This document shows positions 5,311 to 12,452 of a stretch of DNA of 26,883 bases, in pieces. The first letter of the stretch is position 1. Every line of letters starts with the position of its first letter. Source of the DNA: Oscillospiraceae bacterium. Lineage in GTDB: Bacteria; Bacillota; Clostridia; Oscillospirales; Oscillospiraceae. The stretch lies in NCBI GenBank assembly GCA_020025675.1, contig JAHHRS010000026.1:1-26883 (forward strand), written 5' to 3'. The translations under genes were made by a program, and so were the position numbers. The notes below the pieces were generated by a model. That model was not told the DNA's origin. It searched no databases and was given only the letters and a program-made list of their open reading frames with translations.

Positions 5311-5786
5311 TGGCCAAAATTCAAGAAGTCTGCATCTATAACCGAAACATATTATGCGGCGGAGTGGTTGAACGCTATGAGAGGTGCTGGAAATGCCACT
5401 GGAACCCCAGTGCCACATATAAATTGGCGCCGAAAGTCAAGCTAACGCCCATAGTAAAACCTATTCAGCCGGTGAAACCGAAACCTGCAGAGCCGCTCAT
5501 AGAGACAGCCGATATATGGGCAAAGGCGGCGGAGCTATATAAAGAAGGGCTGACCGACCGCCAGATCGGGGACATTATCGACAAATCCCCAAGGTCTGTT
5601 TGGGAGTGGCGCAAAAAACAGGGGCTTAAAAGCAATGCCTATCATCTGGACTGGAAACTGGGAAAAGAACTGTACGACAAAGGGCGGAATGACAGAGAGA
5701 TTGCGGAGGCCTTGGGTTGCAATGAATCCAGCGTATACACATGGCGCCGAAACCACAAGCTTCCTGCAAACGAGGGAAGAAAATGA
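5307..5786 (+). CDS. Zinc-finger protein with two tandem helix-turn-helix repeats
   Basis: A 159-residue protein. The N-terminus has a probable zinc site (C17, C27-x2-C30 in RCWKCHWNPS), followed by a Pro/Lys/Val linker with repeated KP and VKP steps. Two homologous helix-turn-helix units of about 35 residues follow, around GLTDRQIGDIIDKSPRSVWEW and RNDREIAEALGCNESSVYTW. Such resolvase- or homeodomain-like HTH units bind DNA, and two in tandem suggest a bipartite site. It starts at an ATGA overlap; a second ATG at 5310 is equally possible. Probable early regulator. Confidence 0.75.
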   Translation: MMAKIQEVCIYNRNILCGGVVERYERCWKCHWNPSATYKLAPKVKLTPIVKPIQPVKPKPAEPLIETADIWAKAAELYKEGLTDRQIGDIIDKSPRSVWEWRKKQGLKSNAYHLDWKLGKELYDKGRNDREIAEALGCNESSVYTWRRNHKLPANEGRK

Positions 5787-5977
5787 AACCATACTGCGAC
5801 GGCTGTAAATGGCTGGTTTTTGAGTCCCGACCGGGCGGAACTGCCTCTAACTGCGAAAATCCTGCAAAAGCGCCGTGGCTGGGCAGGCACAGAACAGTTG
5901 ACTGCGGACGATATTCGGACAAGCCTTTTCAGATAATACAGCCTAAATGGTGTCCGGGAAAGGAAGGGCGGAAATGA
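5783..5977 (+). CDS. Small cysteine-rich protein
   Basis: A 64-residue protein with CDGC near the N-terminus and further cysteines at about 24, 41 and 57, giving a likely zinc-binding fold. The ATG at 5783 has a GAGGGAAG site and overlaps the previous stop (ATGA), so it is preferred to an upstream in-frame ATG at 5741. Function unknown; it belongs to the run of small early proteins that often includes inhibitors of host functions (inference). Confidence 0.65.
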   Translation: MKPYCDGCKWLVFESRPGGTASNCENPAKAPWLGRHRTVDCGRYSDKPFQIIQPKWCPGKEGRK

Positions 5978-6150
5978 GAATACTTATTTTTCTATTTGAG
6001 CACTACAACATATTGCTGTTTTTACTTACATGCTTTTTGCAAAATGACATATTTACCGCCGTTGTCTGGGCTTTCTGGGGTGTAAAAACCGTAAAATGGG
6101 CGCTGGGCAACGCGGCTGAGAGAGACGGCAGAGAGGGGTGGCTTAATTGA
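5974..6150 (+). CDS. Small membrane protein
   Basis: A 58-residue protein with two hydrophobic stretches (about residues 2-21 and 26-44) and a charged C-terminus. The start at 5974 overlaps the previous stop and has a GGAAGGGCGG site, so it is preferred to an in-frame ATG at 5947. Likely a small inner-membrane early protein of unknown function. Confidence 0.55.
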   Translation: MRILIFLFEHYNILLFLLTCFLQNDIFTAVVWAFWGVKTVKWALGNAAERDGREGWLN

Positions 6151-6368
6151 TAAACACCGACAGATACTTCGACAGCATAATGGAGCAGGTTTGTGAGGTG
6201 TGTGTCCAGCCCTCCATTGCGGAAAGCCAGGAAGTTCTTGAGGCCATCTGCGACAGGTGCAAGGCTGCAAAGACGGTGGAGCGGGAGCTTAAAAGCGCCG
6301 TTAAGGCGGCGGCCTGCACGGCAGAGCGAGAAGTTCGGCGGGTTATAAGGAGTGGGAAAAATGGATAA
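6147..6368 (+). CDS. Small helical early protein
   Basis: A 73-residue, mostly helical protein with four cysteines (CEVC near 16-19 and CDRC near 35-38) that could hold one zinc, followed by a charged Ala/Glu/Arg helix. A TTG start is used: it overlaps the previous stop as TTGA and has a GAGAGGGGTGG site. The next in-frame ATG at 6180 lacks a comparable site and would remove the first 11 residues. Not recognised. Confidence 0.6.
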   Translation: MINTDRYFDSIMEQVCEVCVQPSIAESQEVLEAICDRCKAAKTVERELKSAVKAAACTAEREVRRVIRSGKNG

Positions 6369-6567
6369 TCCCTGCCCATGCACTCCCGATTGCCGGAAAA
6401 GAAGTGCGTTTTGCCGCTTGCACTGTCCGGAAGGTCTGGAATATGAGCGACGGCAGAAGGAAAAATACAGGGCCGCTTATCTCAGCGGCGAGGCGGACAG
6501 GCTTTTGCATGATGGCGCAATTAAGGCAATGCATAATCAGCATTTGCACAAGATGAAAGGACGGTAG
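6361..6567 (+). CDS. Small cysteine/histidine-rich protein
   Basis: A 68-residue protein whose first 25 residues hold CPC, C, C and HC in the order CPCTPDCRKRSAFCRLHC, a compact zinc-binding pattern seen in many small phage early proteins. A basic helical tail follows. AAGGAG ends 6-7 bases before the ATG at 6361, which supports this start over a GTG at 6352. It overlaps the preceding gene by 8 bp. Function unknown. Confidence 0.65.
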   Translation: MDNPCPCTPDCRKRSAFCRLHCPEGLEYERRQKEKYRAAYLSGEADRLLHDGAIKAMHNQHLHKMKGR

Positions 6568-6569
6568 GG

Positions 6570-6905
6570 ATGGATATAAATGCAATCATAAGTAAAGCCC
6601 AGAAGGGCCTTGAAGGTACGGCTCCTTGGATGGTAGGGGAGCAGCTTAAAGAGATCTGCTGCGGAGACATGCATTGTGCAGAGCTGGTCGAGGCGGATTT
6701 GAAGATAGAAGCGATGAGCCTTGCAGCTTGTGAGAAGAAAATAAAAGCTTTTGCAGATAGCAAACACAAGCACGGCTCTAACTGCGTATGCGTGTTACCA
6801 ACTGAAGCAGAAAAAATAATCAGAGAGTTTTACGGGCTGCCGCTAACTAAAGAAAGCCAAGACACAGAACAGCCGGCAATTATCGAACTGTCCGATTTTT
6901 TGTGA
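6570..6905 (+). CDS. PcfK-like protein
   Basis: A 111-residue protein resembling PcfK of conjugative plasmids: an N-terminal helix region with APWMVGEQLKEIC, a conserved central cysteine/lysine segment (ACEKKIKAFAD) and a C-terminal REFYGLPL segment. In plasmids and phages PcfK is encoded directly before PcfJ, as here (9-bp gap). The biochemical role of the pair is not established. The weak site GGTAGGG precedes the ATG. Confidence 0.65.
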   Translation: MDINAIISKAQKGLEGTAPWMVGEQLKEICCGDMHCAELVEADLKIEAMSLAACEKKIKAFADSKHKHGSNCVCVLPTEAEKIIREFYGLPLTKESQDTEQPAIIELSDFL

Positions 6906-6914
6906 GGCGGAAAA

Positions 6915-8669
6915 ATGACAGATAATGAAATCATGTCAATGCTCCCAGAGGAAGCACCTCCCGGCTTAATAAGCTGGACAACAAACAATTATATGGATGA
7001 GCTGGGAGACAACTTGATGATATACAGCCGGACAAGCTCTAAAACGATAGAGGATGTAGACAGCCCATTTATAGAGAAAAGCCACTGGATTACTTCATGC
7101 ATCTGCACTGCTTGCGGCAGTGAGATGATAGCAGGCTATGCACCCAAAGACGTGTATAGAAGTCCGGGTATGATTTTTTTGGATAACTTGGACGGTACCG
7201 TAGTACCCGGAGACTGGAATAGAGAAGATTTGTCTGCGATAGAAATTCGGGATGGAGATACAATCATTTGCCCGTATTGCGAAGAACAGTTGAGAGCATG
7301 TCATAAAAAGAATATTATCAACGGACGTACTCAAAGCCTGATGGTAGGACAGCTAACAAGTATAGACAAGTACACGGCGGTAATTTATTGGCTGATACAT
7401 AGTTCCATAGATGAATACGGTCGGCTCGATTATGCAGAGCCTGCGGAAGCTATTGTGCTGACGGAAAGAAAGCTGCTGCGCTTTAGTCATTTGAAAACCG
7501 GAGGGTATGGCATCATGTACGGTTCAGGAAAATGGGAGCAACGCAAAAGCCTGACAGACCCGGAAGAAAAACTTTACTATTCATGGGAGAGCTGCAGCAG
7601 AAGAAAACAAGGTGCTGTGATGTGGGACGAGTCCCTTCAGGATCAGACCGGCAAAACAGGCGAAAAAAGCGGCATAAAAGAGTATCTCACAGCGGGTGGA
7701 CAGCTTGCATTTAAATATTTCAAACTTTGGCTTAAACATCCAGGAATAGAAACTATCGCAAAAACAGGGTTTAGCCGTTTTATTTATAAAGAGCTTGCTT
7801 CTAACGGAGACTTCAACTGGATAAACTGGGCCGAAACCAAGCCTTACAGGATGATTGGCACTGCCAACAGAGCAGAATTCAAATTTATAGCAGAGCATGG
7901 TGATTTTGTCTGCTACAAATGCTGGCGAGAGTACACAAAATTAGTTGAGAGTGTAAGTTATCAACAGTGGTTAGCGTGGGAAAAAGAAATGAATGACACA
8001 TACAGGCTGACCAGTTTGTCAGTAGGTAAAGGTATTAAGCTGAGCGGCTTATTACCTTATCTGCGCAAACAGCAGGACTACCGGAATATAAACACGGCGG
8101 CCTTGGCCTATGTGGATTACATAGACTCCCTTGATGAAATATTACAGATAACCGGAGAAACAGAACTTACGAATGAACAACTTCGCCCCAAAAATCTGAG
8201 GGTGGCACATGACAGAGCCTTAGAACAAGTAAAATCAGCGGAAACATGCCAATATGATGCGAGTTTTAAAGCATTTTATGAGAGGCACAAGGACTTGGAA
8301 TGGAATGATGGGGACTTATCTATTGTAATCCCCAAAACCGGTATTGAACTTGTTAAAGAAGGGGAAACCCTAAAACATTGTGTCGGCGGATATTGTGAGG
8401 AACATGTAAGCGGACAACCTGTGTTTTTTGTTCGGCATTACCGCAGGCCTGAGCGGAGCTATTACACACTCAATGAAGACTTGACTAAAGACGAACCTTC
8501 CAGAATTCAGCTCCACGGCTACGGCAATGAAAGGCATGGGGATCATAAACAGTACTCTCACAGAATTCCGCAAAAGGTACTTGATTTTGTAACACGGTGG
8601 GAAGAGGAAGTACTGAAGCCCTGGTGCATTCTAAATAAGAAAAAGGACAGAAGGAGGAAAGCAGCATGA
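6915..8669 (+). CDS. PcfJ-like protein
   Basis: A 584-residue protein. An N-terminal zinc ribbon is built from C64-x2-C67 and C119-x2-C122; a long central domain has another CxxC (VCYKCW); and the C-terminal region carries the PcfJ hallmark LKHCVGGYCEEHVSGQPVFF followed by basic residues and IQLHGYGNERHGDH. PcfJ proteins occur in conjugative plasmids and phages, normally beside PcfK. Their reaction is unknown; the conserved Cys/His/Arg cluster is suggestive of an enzyme or nucleic-acid-binding site. TGAGGCGG supports the start, and the end overlaps the next gene (ATGA). Confidence 0.8.
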   Translation: MTDNEIMSMLPEEAPPGLISWTTNNYMDELGDNLMIYSRTSSKTIEDVDSPFIEKSHWITSCICTACGSEMIAGYAPKDVYRSPGMIFLDNLDGTVVPGDWNREDLSAIEIRDGDTIICPYCEEQLRACHKKNIINGRTQSLMVGQLTSIDKYTAVIYWLIHSSIDEYGRLDYAEPAEAIVLTERKLLRFSHLKTGGYGIMYGSGKWEQRKSLTDPEEKLYYSWESCSRRKQGAVMWDESLQDQTGKTGEKSGIKEYLTAGGQLAFKYFKLWLKHPGIETIAKTGFSRFIYKELASNGDFNWINWAETKPYRMIGTANRAEFKFIAEHGDFVCYKCWREYTKLVESVSYQQWLAWEKEMNDTYRLTSLSVGKGIKLSGLLPYLRKQQDYRNINTAALAYVDYIDSLDEILQITGETELTNEQLRPKNLRVAHDRALEQVKSAETCQYDASFKAFYERHKDLEWNDGDLSIVIPKTGIELVKEGETLKHCVGGYCEEHVSGQPVFFVRHYRRPERSYYTLNEDLTKDEPSRIQLHGYGNERHGDHKQYSHRIPQKVLDFVTRWEEEVLKPWCILNKKKDRRRKAA

Positions 8670-9661
8670 ACGAGAACGCTATACCGGCAACGTTCCGGGA
8701 CATAAACACCATAACGGCGGAAATCCGAACCATTCAGGGCACAGTCCGCCGTACGGCTCTTGAAGGCGCAATCGAAATAGGCCGGAGGCTCACAGAGGCA
8801 AAAGAGCTGCTGCCTCACGGAGAGTGGGGGCACTGGCTTAAAACAGAGTTTGAATTTTCTCAGCCAACGGCATCACGTTTAATGAAATTATTTGACGAAT
8901 ACGGAGCCGCACAGGGTTCGCTTTTTGGGGCGGAAACAAAGTATTCAACGTTGAATAATTTGAGCATTTCCAAGGCTTTGATACTTATTGCAATACCCTC
9001 GGAGGAGCGGGAGAAATGGGCAGAGGAGCACCATATTGAAGATATATCCACCCGTGAGCTTGACAGGCTCATAAAAGAAAAAGAAGAGGCGGAGCGGGAA
9101 AGGGCAGATACGGCCGAACTGCTGAACAAAAAGTGTGACGAATATACAGCCCTCAGCGAAGCGGCCAGAGAGCTTAAGGCGCAGGCCGACAATGCGGACG
9201 AGCGTATAGAGAAGATCAGACAGGCAGCCGAAAAGGAAAAAGCTGCACTGGAAAAGAAGCTTTCTGCCGCCGCCAAGGCGAGAGAAAAGGCGGAGGAAAA
9301 GGTTCGACAGGCGGAGAACGGAGAAAGGCAGGCAAAAGCAGAGCTTGATGAAGTCCGTAAAAATCCGGAGATACCGGCTGAACTTATAGCAAAGGCCGCC
9401 GAAGAAAAAACGGCGGCCGCAAAGGAAGAAGCAGAGGCATACAAAGCAAAGGCGGAGGAGCTTGGCAAAGCACTGTCACTCAGCTGCCCCGAGGCTGCTG
9501 TCTTTAAAGCATATTTTGAGCAGGTACAGCTTGATTTCAATAAGCTCATGGACACACTGGATAAAGTAAGGGATTTGCAGCCGGAGACGGCACAAAAATT
9601 TGAGAGAGCTGTTAAAGCTCTCCTTGATAATATGAGCGGGAGGTTGAGAAATGAAAATTAA
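8666..9661 (+). CDS. DUF3102-family protein with long coiled coil
   Basis: A 331-residue protein. The N-terminal part (about 15-130) matches DUF3102, with EIGRRLTEAKELLPHGEWGHWL and FSQPTASRLMKLF, the latter resembling a helix-turn-helix. Residues 130-275 form a very long alanine/glutamate/lysine coiled coil, and a short globular tail ends the protein. DUF3102 proteins are common in phage early regions, and ParB-like or replication-linked roles have been suggested from the HTH-like segment. ATGA overlap with the PcfJ gene. Confidence 0.8.
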   Translation: MNENAIPATFRDINTITAEIRTIQGTVRRTALEGAIEIGRRLTEAKELLPHGEWGHWLKTEFEFSQPTASRLMKLFDEYGAAQGSLFGAETKYSTLNNLSISKALILIAIPSEEREKWAEEHHIEDISTRELDRLIKEKEEAERERADTAELLNKKCDEYTALSEAARELKAQADNADERIEKIRQAAEKEKAALEKKLSAAAKAREKAEEKVRQAENGERQAKAELDEVRKNPEIPAELIAKAAEEKTAAAKEEAEAYKAKAEELGKALSLSCPEAAVFKAYFEQVQLDFNKLMDTLDKVRDLQPETAQKFERAVKALLDNMSGRLRNEN

Positions 9662-10211
9662 AGCGATAGCAGCCATAGCACAGAAAGAAAAGGCGATTAG
9701 GCTATGCAGCACTGAGGACGCACAGTGGGTACTCCTAAAAGGAGCGGCATATCCGCTCTACGGACTGCCGAAACTTGATCCGGAAACACTGCCCATAGTA
9801 CTGGATATTCCGGAAAGCAAGAGCGGCAAAATGCTCATAAACTGGGAAACCAAGCCGGAGGGACTGTGCTTTGACGATGTATGCACCGATGAAAGGGAGC
9901 TTCCGCCGCCTCAGCTTGTGTCCATAGGCTACGGCGGACAGGTAATGTATCCGGAAATTACAAGCAGGGGACTTTTGTTTTATGATCCGGAATACCTTAA
10001 ACCCATTATGGACAGTGAGTTTTCTCTGTATGAGCGGGTCACTAAATCCGGCCAAGTGTATCTGGCTGTAAAAACAGGCTTTATGCTCAAGGCTATTATT
10101 ATGCCGCTCGAAATAAACCCGACTGACATGAGCGGGCGCCTGTCGGCACTGTTAATGGCACTGTCAGAGACAATACCGGTAGACAAAGATACAGGGGAGG
10201 TACTGGAATGA
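9651..10211 (+). CDS. Conserved hypothetical early phage protein
   Basis: A 186-residue protein with no motif I can assign. It looks like a soluble alpha/beta protein with two proline-rich turns (PLYGLPKLDPETLP, ELPPPQ) and no membrane segment. The start has a GGGAGG site and overlaps the DUF3102 gene by 11 bp, so the two proteins are made together. Its place between a DUF3102 protein and a small zinc protein suggests a DNA-metabolism or host-takeover role, which is inference. Confidence 0.65.
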   Translation: MKIKAIAAIAQKEKAIRLCSTEDAQWVLLKGAAYPLYGLPKLDPETLPIVLDIPESKSGKMLINWETKPEGLCFDDVCTDERELPPPQLVSIGYGGQVMYPEITSRGLLFYDPEYLKPIMDSEFSLYERVTKSGQVYLAVKTGFMLKAIIMPLEINPTDMSGRLSALLMALSETIPVDKDTGEVLE

Positions 10212-10426
10212 TGGCCGAAAAAGAAGCGGAGGATTTGGTAATCGCAGTATGTCCATCCTGCCGTCAGTCACTGGGATATGCGCTGAAATTTGAGGAAATG
10301 CCGGACAGCGAAGCTAAGCGCCGAAGCTGTGAATTCTGCAGCCGACGCACAATAGATAAGCTGTACAAGGCAAATGACCTAAACAAAATGCGGCGAAAAG
10401 CCGAGAAAGGACATAGAAATGATTGA
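10208..10426 (+). CDS. Small zinc-ribbon protein
   Basis: A 72-residue protein with two CxxC knuckles (CPSC near 15-18 and CEFC near 41-44) spaced like a zinc ribbon, followed by a basic helical tail (KMRRKAEKGHR). Such a layout fits a nucleic-acid-binding protein. The ATG overlaps the previous stop (ATGA) and the end overlaps the next gene by 8 bp. Function unknown. Confidence 0.7.
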   Translation: MMAEKEAEDLVIAVCPSCRQSLGYALKFEEMPDSEAKRRSCEFCSRRTIDKLYKANDLNKMRRKAEKGHRND

Positions 10427-10610
10427 TTTTAAGTACATGATAAGAGAGGCACTGGAGGTTACGATCATTACAACCAACGGCTACCAGATGCAGGGAGTTA
10501 TTCGGAACTATGACGATAACTATAAAGTATTGCAGCTGGAACGAGCAGACAGAAAAGTTAACCTTGTGTTTCTTCATGCAATCTCCACTATTGTAGCCCC
10601 ACCGTTTTAA
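10419..10610 (+). CDS. Hfq/Sm-like small RNA-binding protein
   Basis: A 63-residue protein that aligns along most of its length with the Hfq core: VTIITTNGYQMQGVIRNYDD (residues 14-33) is the Sm1 strand-turn-strand (Hfq: V-NG-LQG-I-FD), and FLHAISTIVAP (51-61) is the Sm2 motif (Hfq: YKHAISTVVP). The histidine of the KH pair is kept and the lysine is replaced by leucine; a three-residue insertion separates the strands. Host Hfq forms hexamers that bind A- and U-rich RNA, and the N-terminal helix here is shorter. The protein may modulate phage or host mRNA (inference). AAAGGA precedes the start and a strong hairpin follows the stop. Confidence 0.7.
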   Translation: MIDFKYMIREALEVTIITTNGYQMQGVIRNYDDNYKVLQLERADRKVNLVFLHAISTIVAPPF

Positions 10611-10617
10611 CTTGAAA

Positions 10618-10642
10618 AAGCCCCCGGAAAATCCGGGGGCTT
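10618..10642. terminator. GC-rich hairpin after Hfq-like gene
   Basis: A perfect 11-bp stem (AAGCCCCCGGA with TCCGGGGGCTT) closes an AAA loop, 8 bp after the stop. The flanking T5 tract is on the minus-strand side; on the plus strand only TT follows. As an intrinsic terminator it is stronger for antisense transcription, though it should still pause the early transcript before the replication region. Confidence 0.7.
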
Positions 10643-10822
10643 GAAGAGAGTGAACTGATAATACTGCCCGAAAGGTCGGACGGCATTATGAGTGTACTTG
10701 CGTCAGATTAGACAAAGCTGAAATCCTGAACTTTGAAAAGTTACTACTTATTAAATAAGAACGCGCACGCGTTCTTTAAAGGTTCTTTAGCGGCTAAGTT
10801 TAGAATAAAAGGAGAGGGAAAG
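10643..10822 (+). other. Structured leader / candidate replication origin before rep
   Basis: There is no gene in this 180-bp stretch. It holds an imperfect hairpin around 10660-10690 (TGCCCG...CG..GGCA), a perfect 20-bp inverted repeat at 10757-10776 (AAGAACGCG, 2-nt loop, CGCGTTCTT) and an 11-bp-spaced direct repeat GTTCTTTA (10771-10778 and 10782-10789). A hairpin plus iteron-like repeats next to an HUH initiator gene is what a rolling-circle double-strand origin looks like. A protein frame could begin at the TTG at 10733, but the repeats and the strong site at 10809 argue that this stretch is untranslated. Confidence 0.4.
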
Positions 10823-11644
10823 GTGAGAGTCTTAGTGGAATATCAGATTATATCAGGAAGAACAGTAGAGAAGAGACGGTCATATATGAACATGAGAAAG
10901 CCGGGAGAGCCGCCCAAGGGGAGAGCTCCCAGAGTGGCCGGAAATACATCCGAAAAGAAAATAAAACAAAACAGAGATGCCGCCGTCAGGACTCTGGCTC
11001 AGATCCTTAACTGCAATACAAATCCCAGAGACCTGCACATTGTGGCCAGATACGACAATGAGCATTTGCCGAAAAGCTATGAAGAGGCAGAGGCGGTTAT
11101 CGGGAAGGTTATCAACAAGGCCAGATATAAATTTAAAAAGGCTTACGGCCGCAACCCGAAAATCGTGTGGAATACTGCGGACTGGTCTCCGAAGTCTAAC
11201 CGTCCTGCAAGACTGCATCATCATATCGTAGCCGAAGCCGAGGCGGAGGAAGCCTTGAGAGCTGCATGGGATGAAATGAAGCTTGGCGATTACTCTGTAA
11301 ACTTTTTAGACAGCAGGGCAGACCACAGCGAGCTGGCAGCCTATTTGATAGCCAATGTGACGGACGCACCGAACAGAAAGAAATACCACTGTACCCGAAA
11401 TATGGACAAGCCCATAATTACAGAGCCTGTACCGGTTGAGGATGTGGAGGACATCCGACTTCCGAAAGATGCAGTAATGCAGGAATTTAAACATAACACT
11501 GACGAAGAAGGCCACGTTGCAAGTGCATACATGCGCTACACTCTGCCCGTCCGTCCTTATGTGAGAGGCGGTAAAGTAGTTATGCCAAGACCTGAACGCA
11601 GAAAGGCAATGAAAAAGGAAAAGGAGCGGGATAGTGAAAAATAA
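10823..11644 (+). CDS. HUH-type replication initiator (Rep) protein
   Basis: A 273-residue protein of the phage/conjugative-element Rep type. It shows the metal-binding HUH motif in RLHHHIVA (about 130-137), an upstream LHIVARYDNEHL strand (motif 1 position) and a candidate nucleophile tyrosine in ELAAYLIAN (about 174), then the family-typical HCTRNMDKPII. These enzymes nick one strand at an origin and stay bound to the 5' end to start rolling-circle synthesis. GTG at 10823 is chosen because AAGGAG lies 8 bases upstream. The usual lysine four residues after the tyrosine is not seen, so activity is inferred. No polymerase or helicase gene accompanies it in the window. Confidence 0.65.
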   Translation: MRVLVEYQIISGRTVEKRRSYMNMRKPGEPPKGRAPRVAGNTSEKKIKQNRDAAVRTLAQILNCNTNPRDLHIVARYDNEHLPKSYEEAEAVIGKVINKARYKFKKAYGRNPKIVWNTADWSPKSNRPARLHHHIVAEAEAEEALRAAWDEMKLGDYSVNFLDSRADHSELAAYLIANVTDAPNRKKYHCTRNMDKPIITEPVPVEDVEDIRLPKDAVMQEFKHNTDEEGHVASAYMRYTLPVRPYVRGGKVVMPRPERRKAMKKEKERDSEK

Positions 11645-11879
11645 AAACTCGGAGCGGGACACGATTACATACTGGGGAACAGCTTTCTGCTGTGAGCAAT
11701 GCGCCCGCAAATTAAGCCGCAGTCAGGAAATATATGCAGATGAGGATAGTCAAACTACTGGTCAATGTGCGTACTGCATGAACAATACAATTTTGTATAA
11801 ATATATTTTTCGCCCGCTGGCTCAGCGTAAATTCCACCGCTATTCAGGCGGAGGAGAAAAAGCCAGAGCGGGCAAATAA
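11634..11879 (+). CDS. Small zinc-binding protein
   Basis: An 81-residue protein with two paired-cysteine knuckles (FCCEQC near 18-22 and QCAYC near 44-48) and a basic C-terminus (RKFHRYSGGGEKARAGK), suggesting a zinc ribbon that binds nucleic acid. It uses a GTG start with GGAGCGGG upstream and overlaps the rep gene by 11 bp, so it may be a partner of the initiator. Function unknown. Confidence 0.6.
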   Translation: MKNKNSERDTITYWGTAFCCEQCARKLSRSQEIYADEDSQTTGQCAYCMNNTILYKYIFRPLAQRKFHRYSGGGEKARAGK

Positions 11880-11891
11880 GGAGGTAAACCA

Positions 11892-12329
11892 ATGTATGAT
11901 ATATGGAGAATGCAGGCTGTAAATGAGCTTTCGGAGCTTCAGGCAAAGTATGCAGCACTGCGGAATATTCCGAGCAAAATTGTTGAGCTTGAAACTTCAA
12001 GGGTAAGCATTAAAAGCACACTTGCAGACAGCAGCGGAGCAAAAGGCGGAGACACAAGAGAAGATGCATTGCTTAACAATCTTGTTATGCAGCAAGAACT
12101 GGAAGAGGTCCTAAAGTCAACTAAAAAAGATGTTGAGCGGGTCGAACGGGCCTTACATGCGCTGACAGCTGAAAATCAGAAGATACTCGACTACTTCTTT
12201 GTTTCCCCTCGAAGGGGCGCGGCCTCCATGCTTGCAGAGGAGCTGGGGATAGAGGAGAAAACGGTATATAACCGCCGCAACTCTGCTCTTCGCATGTTCA
12301 CAATGGCTATGTATGGCAATTCTATATAA
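11892..12329 (+). CDS. ArpU-like late transcription regulator
   Basis: A 145-residue protein. The N-terminal two thirds are helical (heptad-rich from about 10 to 95) and the C-terminus carries a sigma-70 region-4-like helix-turn-helix (MLAEELGIEEKTVYNRRNSALR, about 112-133). Proteins of this type and position, last gene before the packaging genes, control late gene expression in Bacillota phages (ArpU/RinA-like). A GGAGG site precedes the ATG. A 26-bp perfect palindrome 29 bp after its stop is a candidate target. Confidence 0.8.
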   Translation: MYDIWRMQAVNELSELQAKYAALRNIPSKIVELETSRVSIKSTLADSSGAKGGDTREDALLNNLVMQQELEEVLKSTKKDVERVERALHALTAENQKILDYFFVSPRRGAASMLAEELGIEEKTVYNRRNSALRMFTMAMYGNSI

Positions 12330-12357
12330 CTTCGGGAATGGCTTGGGTTGAAAATCT

Positions 12358-12383
12358 TTATATACATGATATCATGTATATAA
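12358..12383. promoter_or_regulatory. 26-bp perfect palindrome, candidate late control site
   Basis: Arms 12358-12370 and 12371-12383 are exactly complementary with no spacer (core ACATGATATCATGT). A consensus -10 box TATAAT (12379-12384) is formed by the right arm and no good -35 lies at the usual distance; TTGAAA at 12348 is 25 bp away. This fits an activator-dependent late promoter with the regulator bound over the spacer (inference). Confidence 0.6.
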
Positions 12384-12396
12384 TAAATAGTTTTTC

Positions 12397-12427
12397 AAAG
12401 AGGCTCAGGAAATTTCCGAGCCTCTTT
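12397..12427 (+). terminator. Hairpin AAAGAGGCTC...GAGCCTCTTT
   Basis: A perfect 10-bp stem with an 11-nt loop that is itself nearly self-complementary. A T5 run precedes it and TTTACTT ends it. It should end early transcription; late transcription starting just upstream would have to read through it, which would permit antitermination control. Confidence 0.7.
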
Positions 12428-12452
12428 ACTTATGCACGAACAGGAGAAGATA

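Noticed and set aside
8860..9555. Long minus-strand frame opposite the DUF3102 gene
   Set aside because: Serine/alanine-rich shadow of an alanine/glutamate coiled coil on the other strand; no ribosome binding site and no family pattern.
10618..10642. Reading this hairpin as evidence for a minus-strand gene nearby
   Set aside because: Although the T tract is on the minus-strand side, no credible minus-strand gene exists in 10643-12430.
10733..10822. Longer N-terminus of the Rep protein from a TTG
   Set aside because: The stretch holds a perfect inverted repeat and direct repeats, has no good ribosome binding site, and AAGGAG precedes the GTG at 10823.
11306..11710. Minus-strand frame over the end of rep
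   Set aside because: No ribosome binding site and composition of an antisense shadow.
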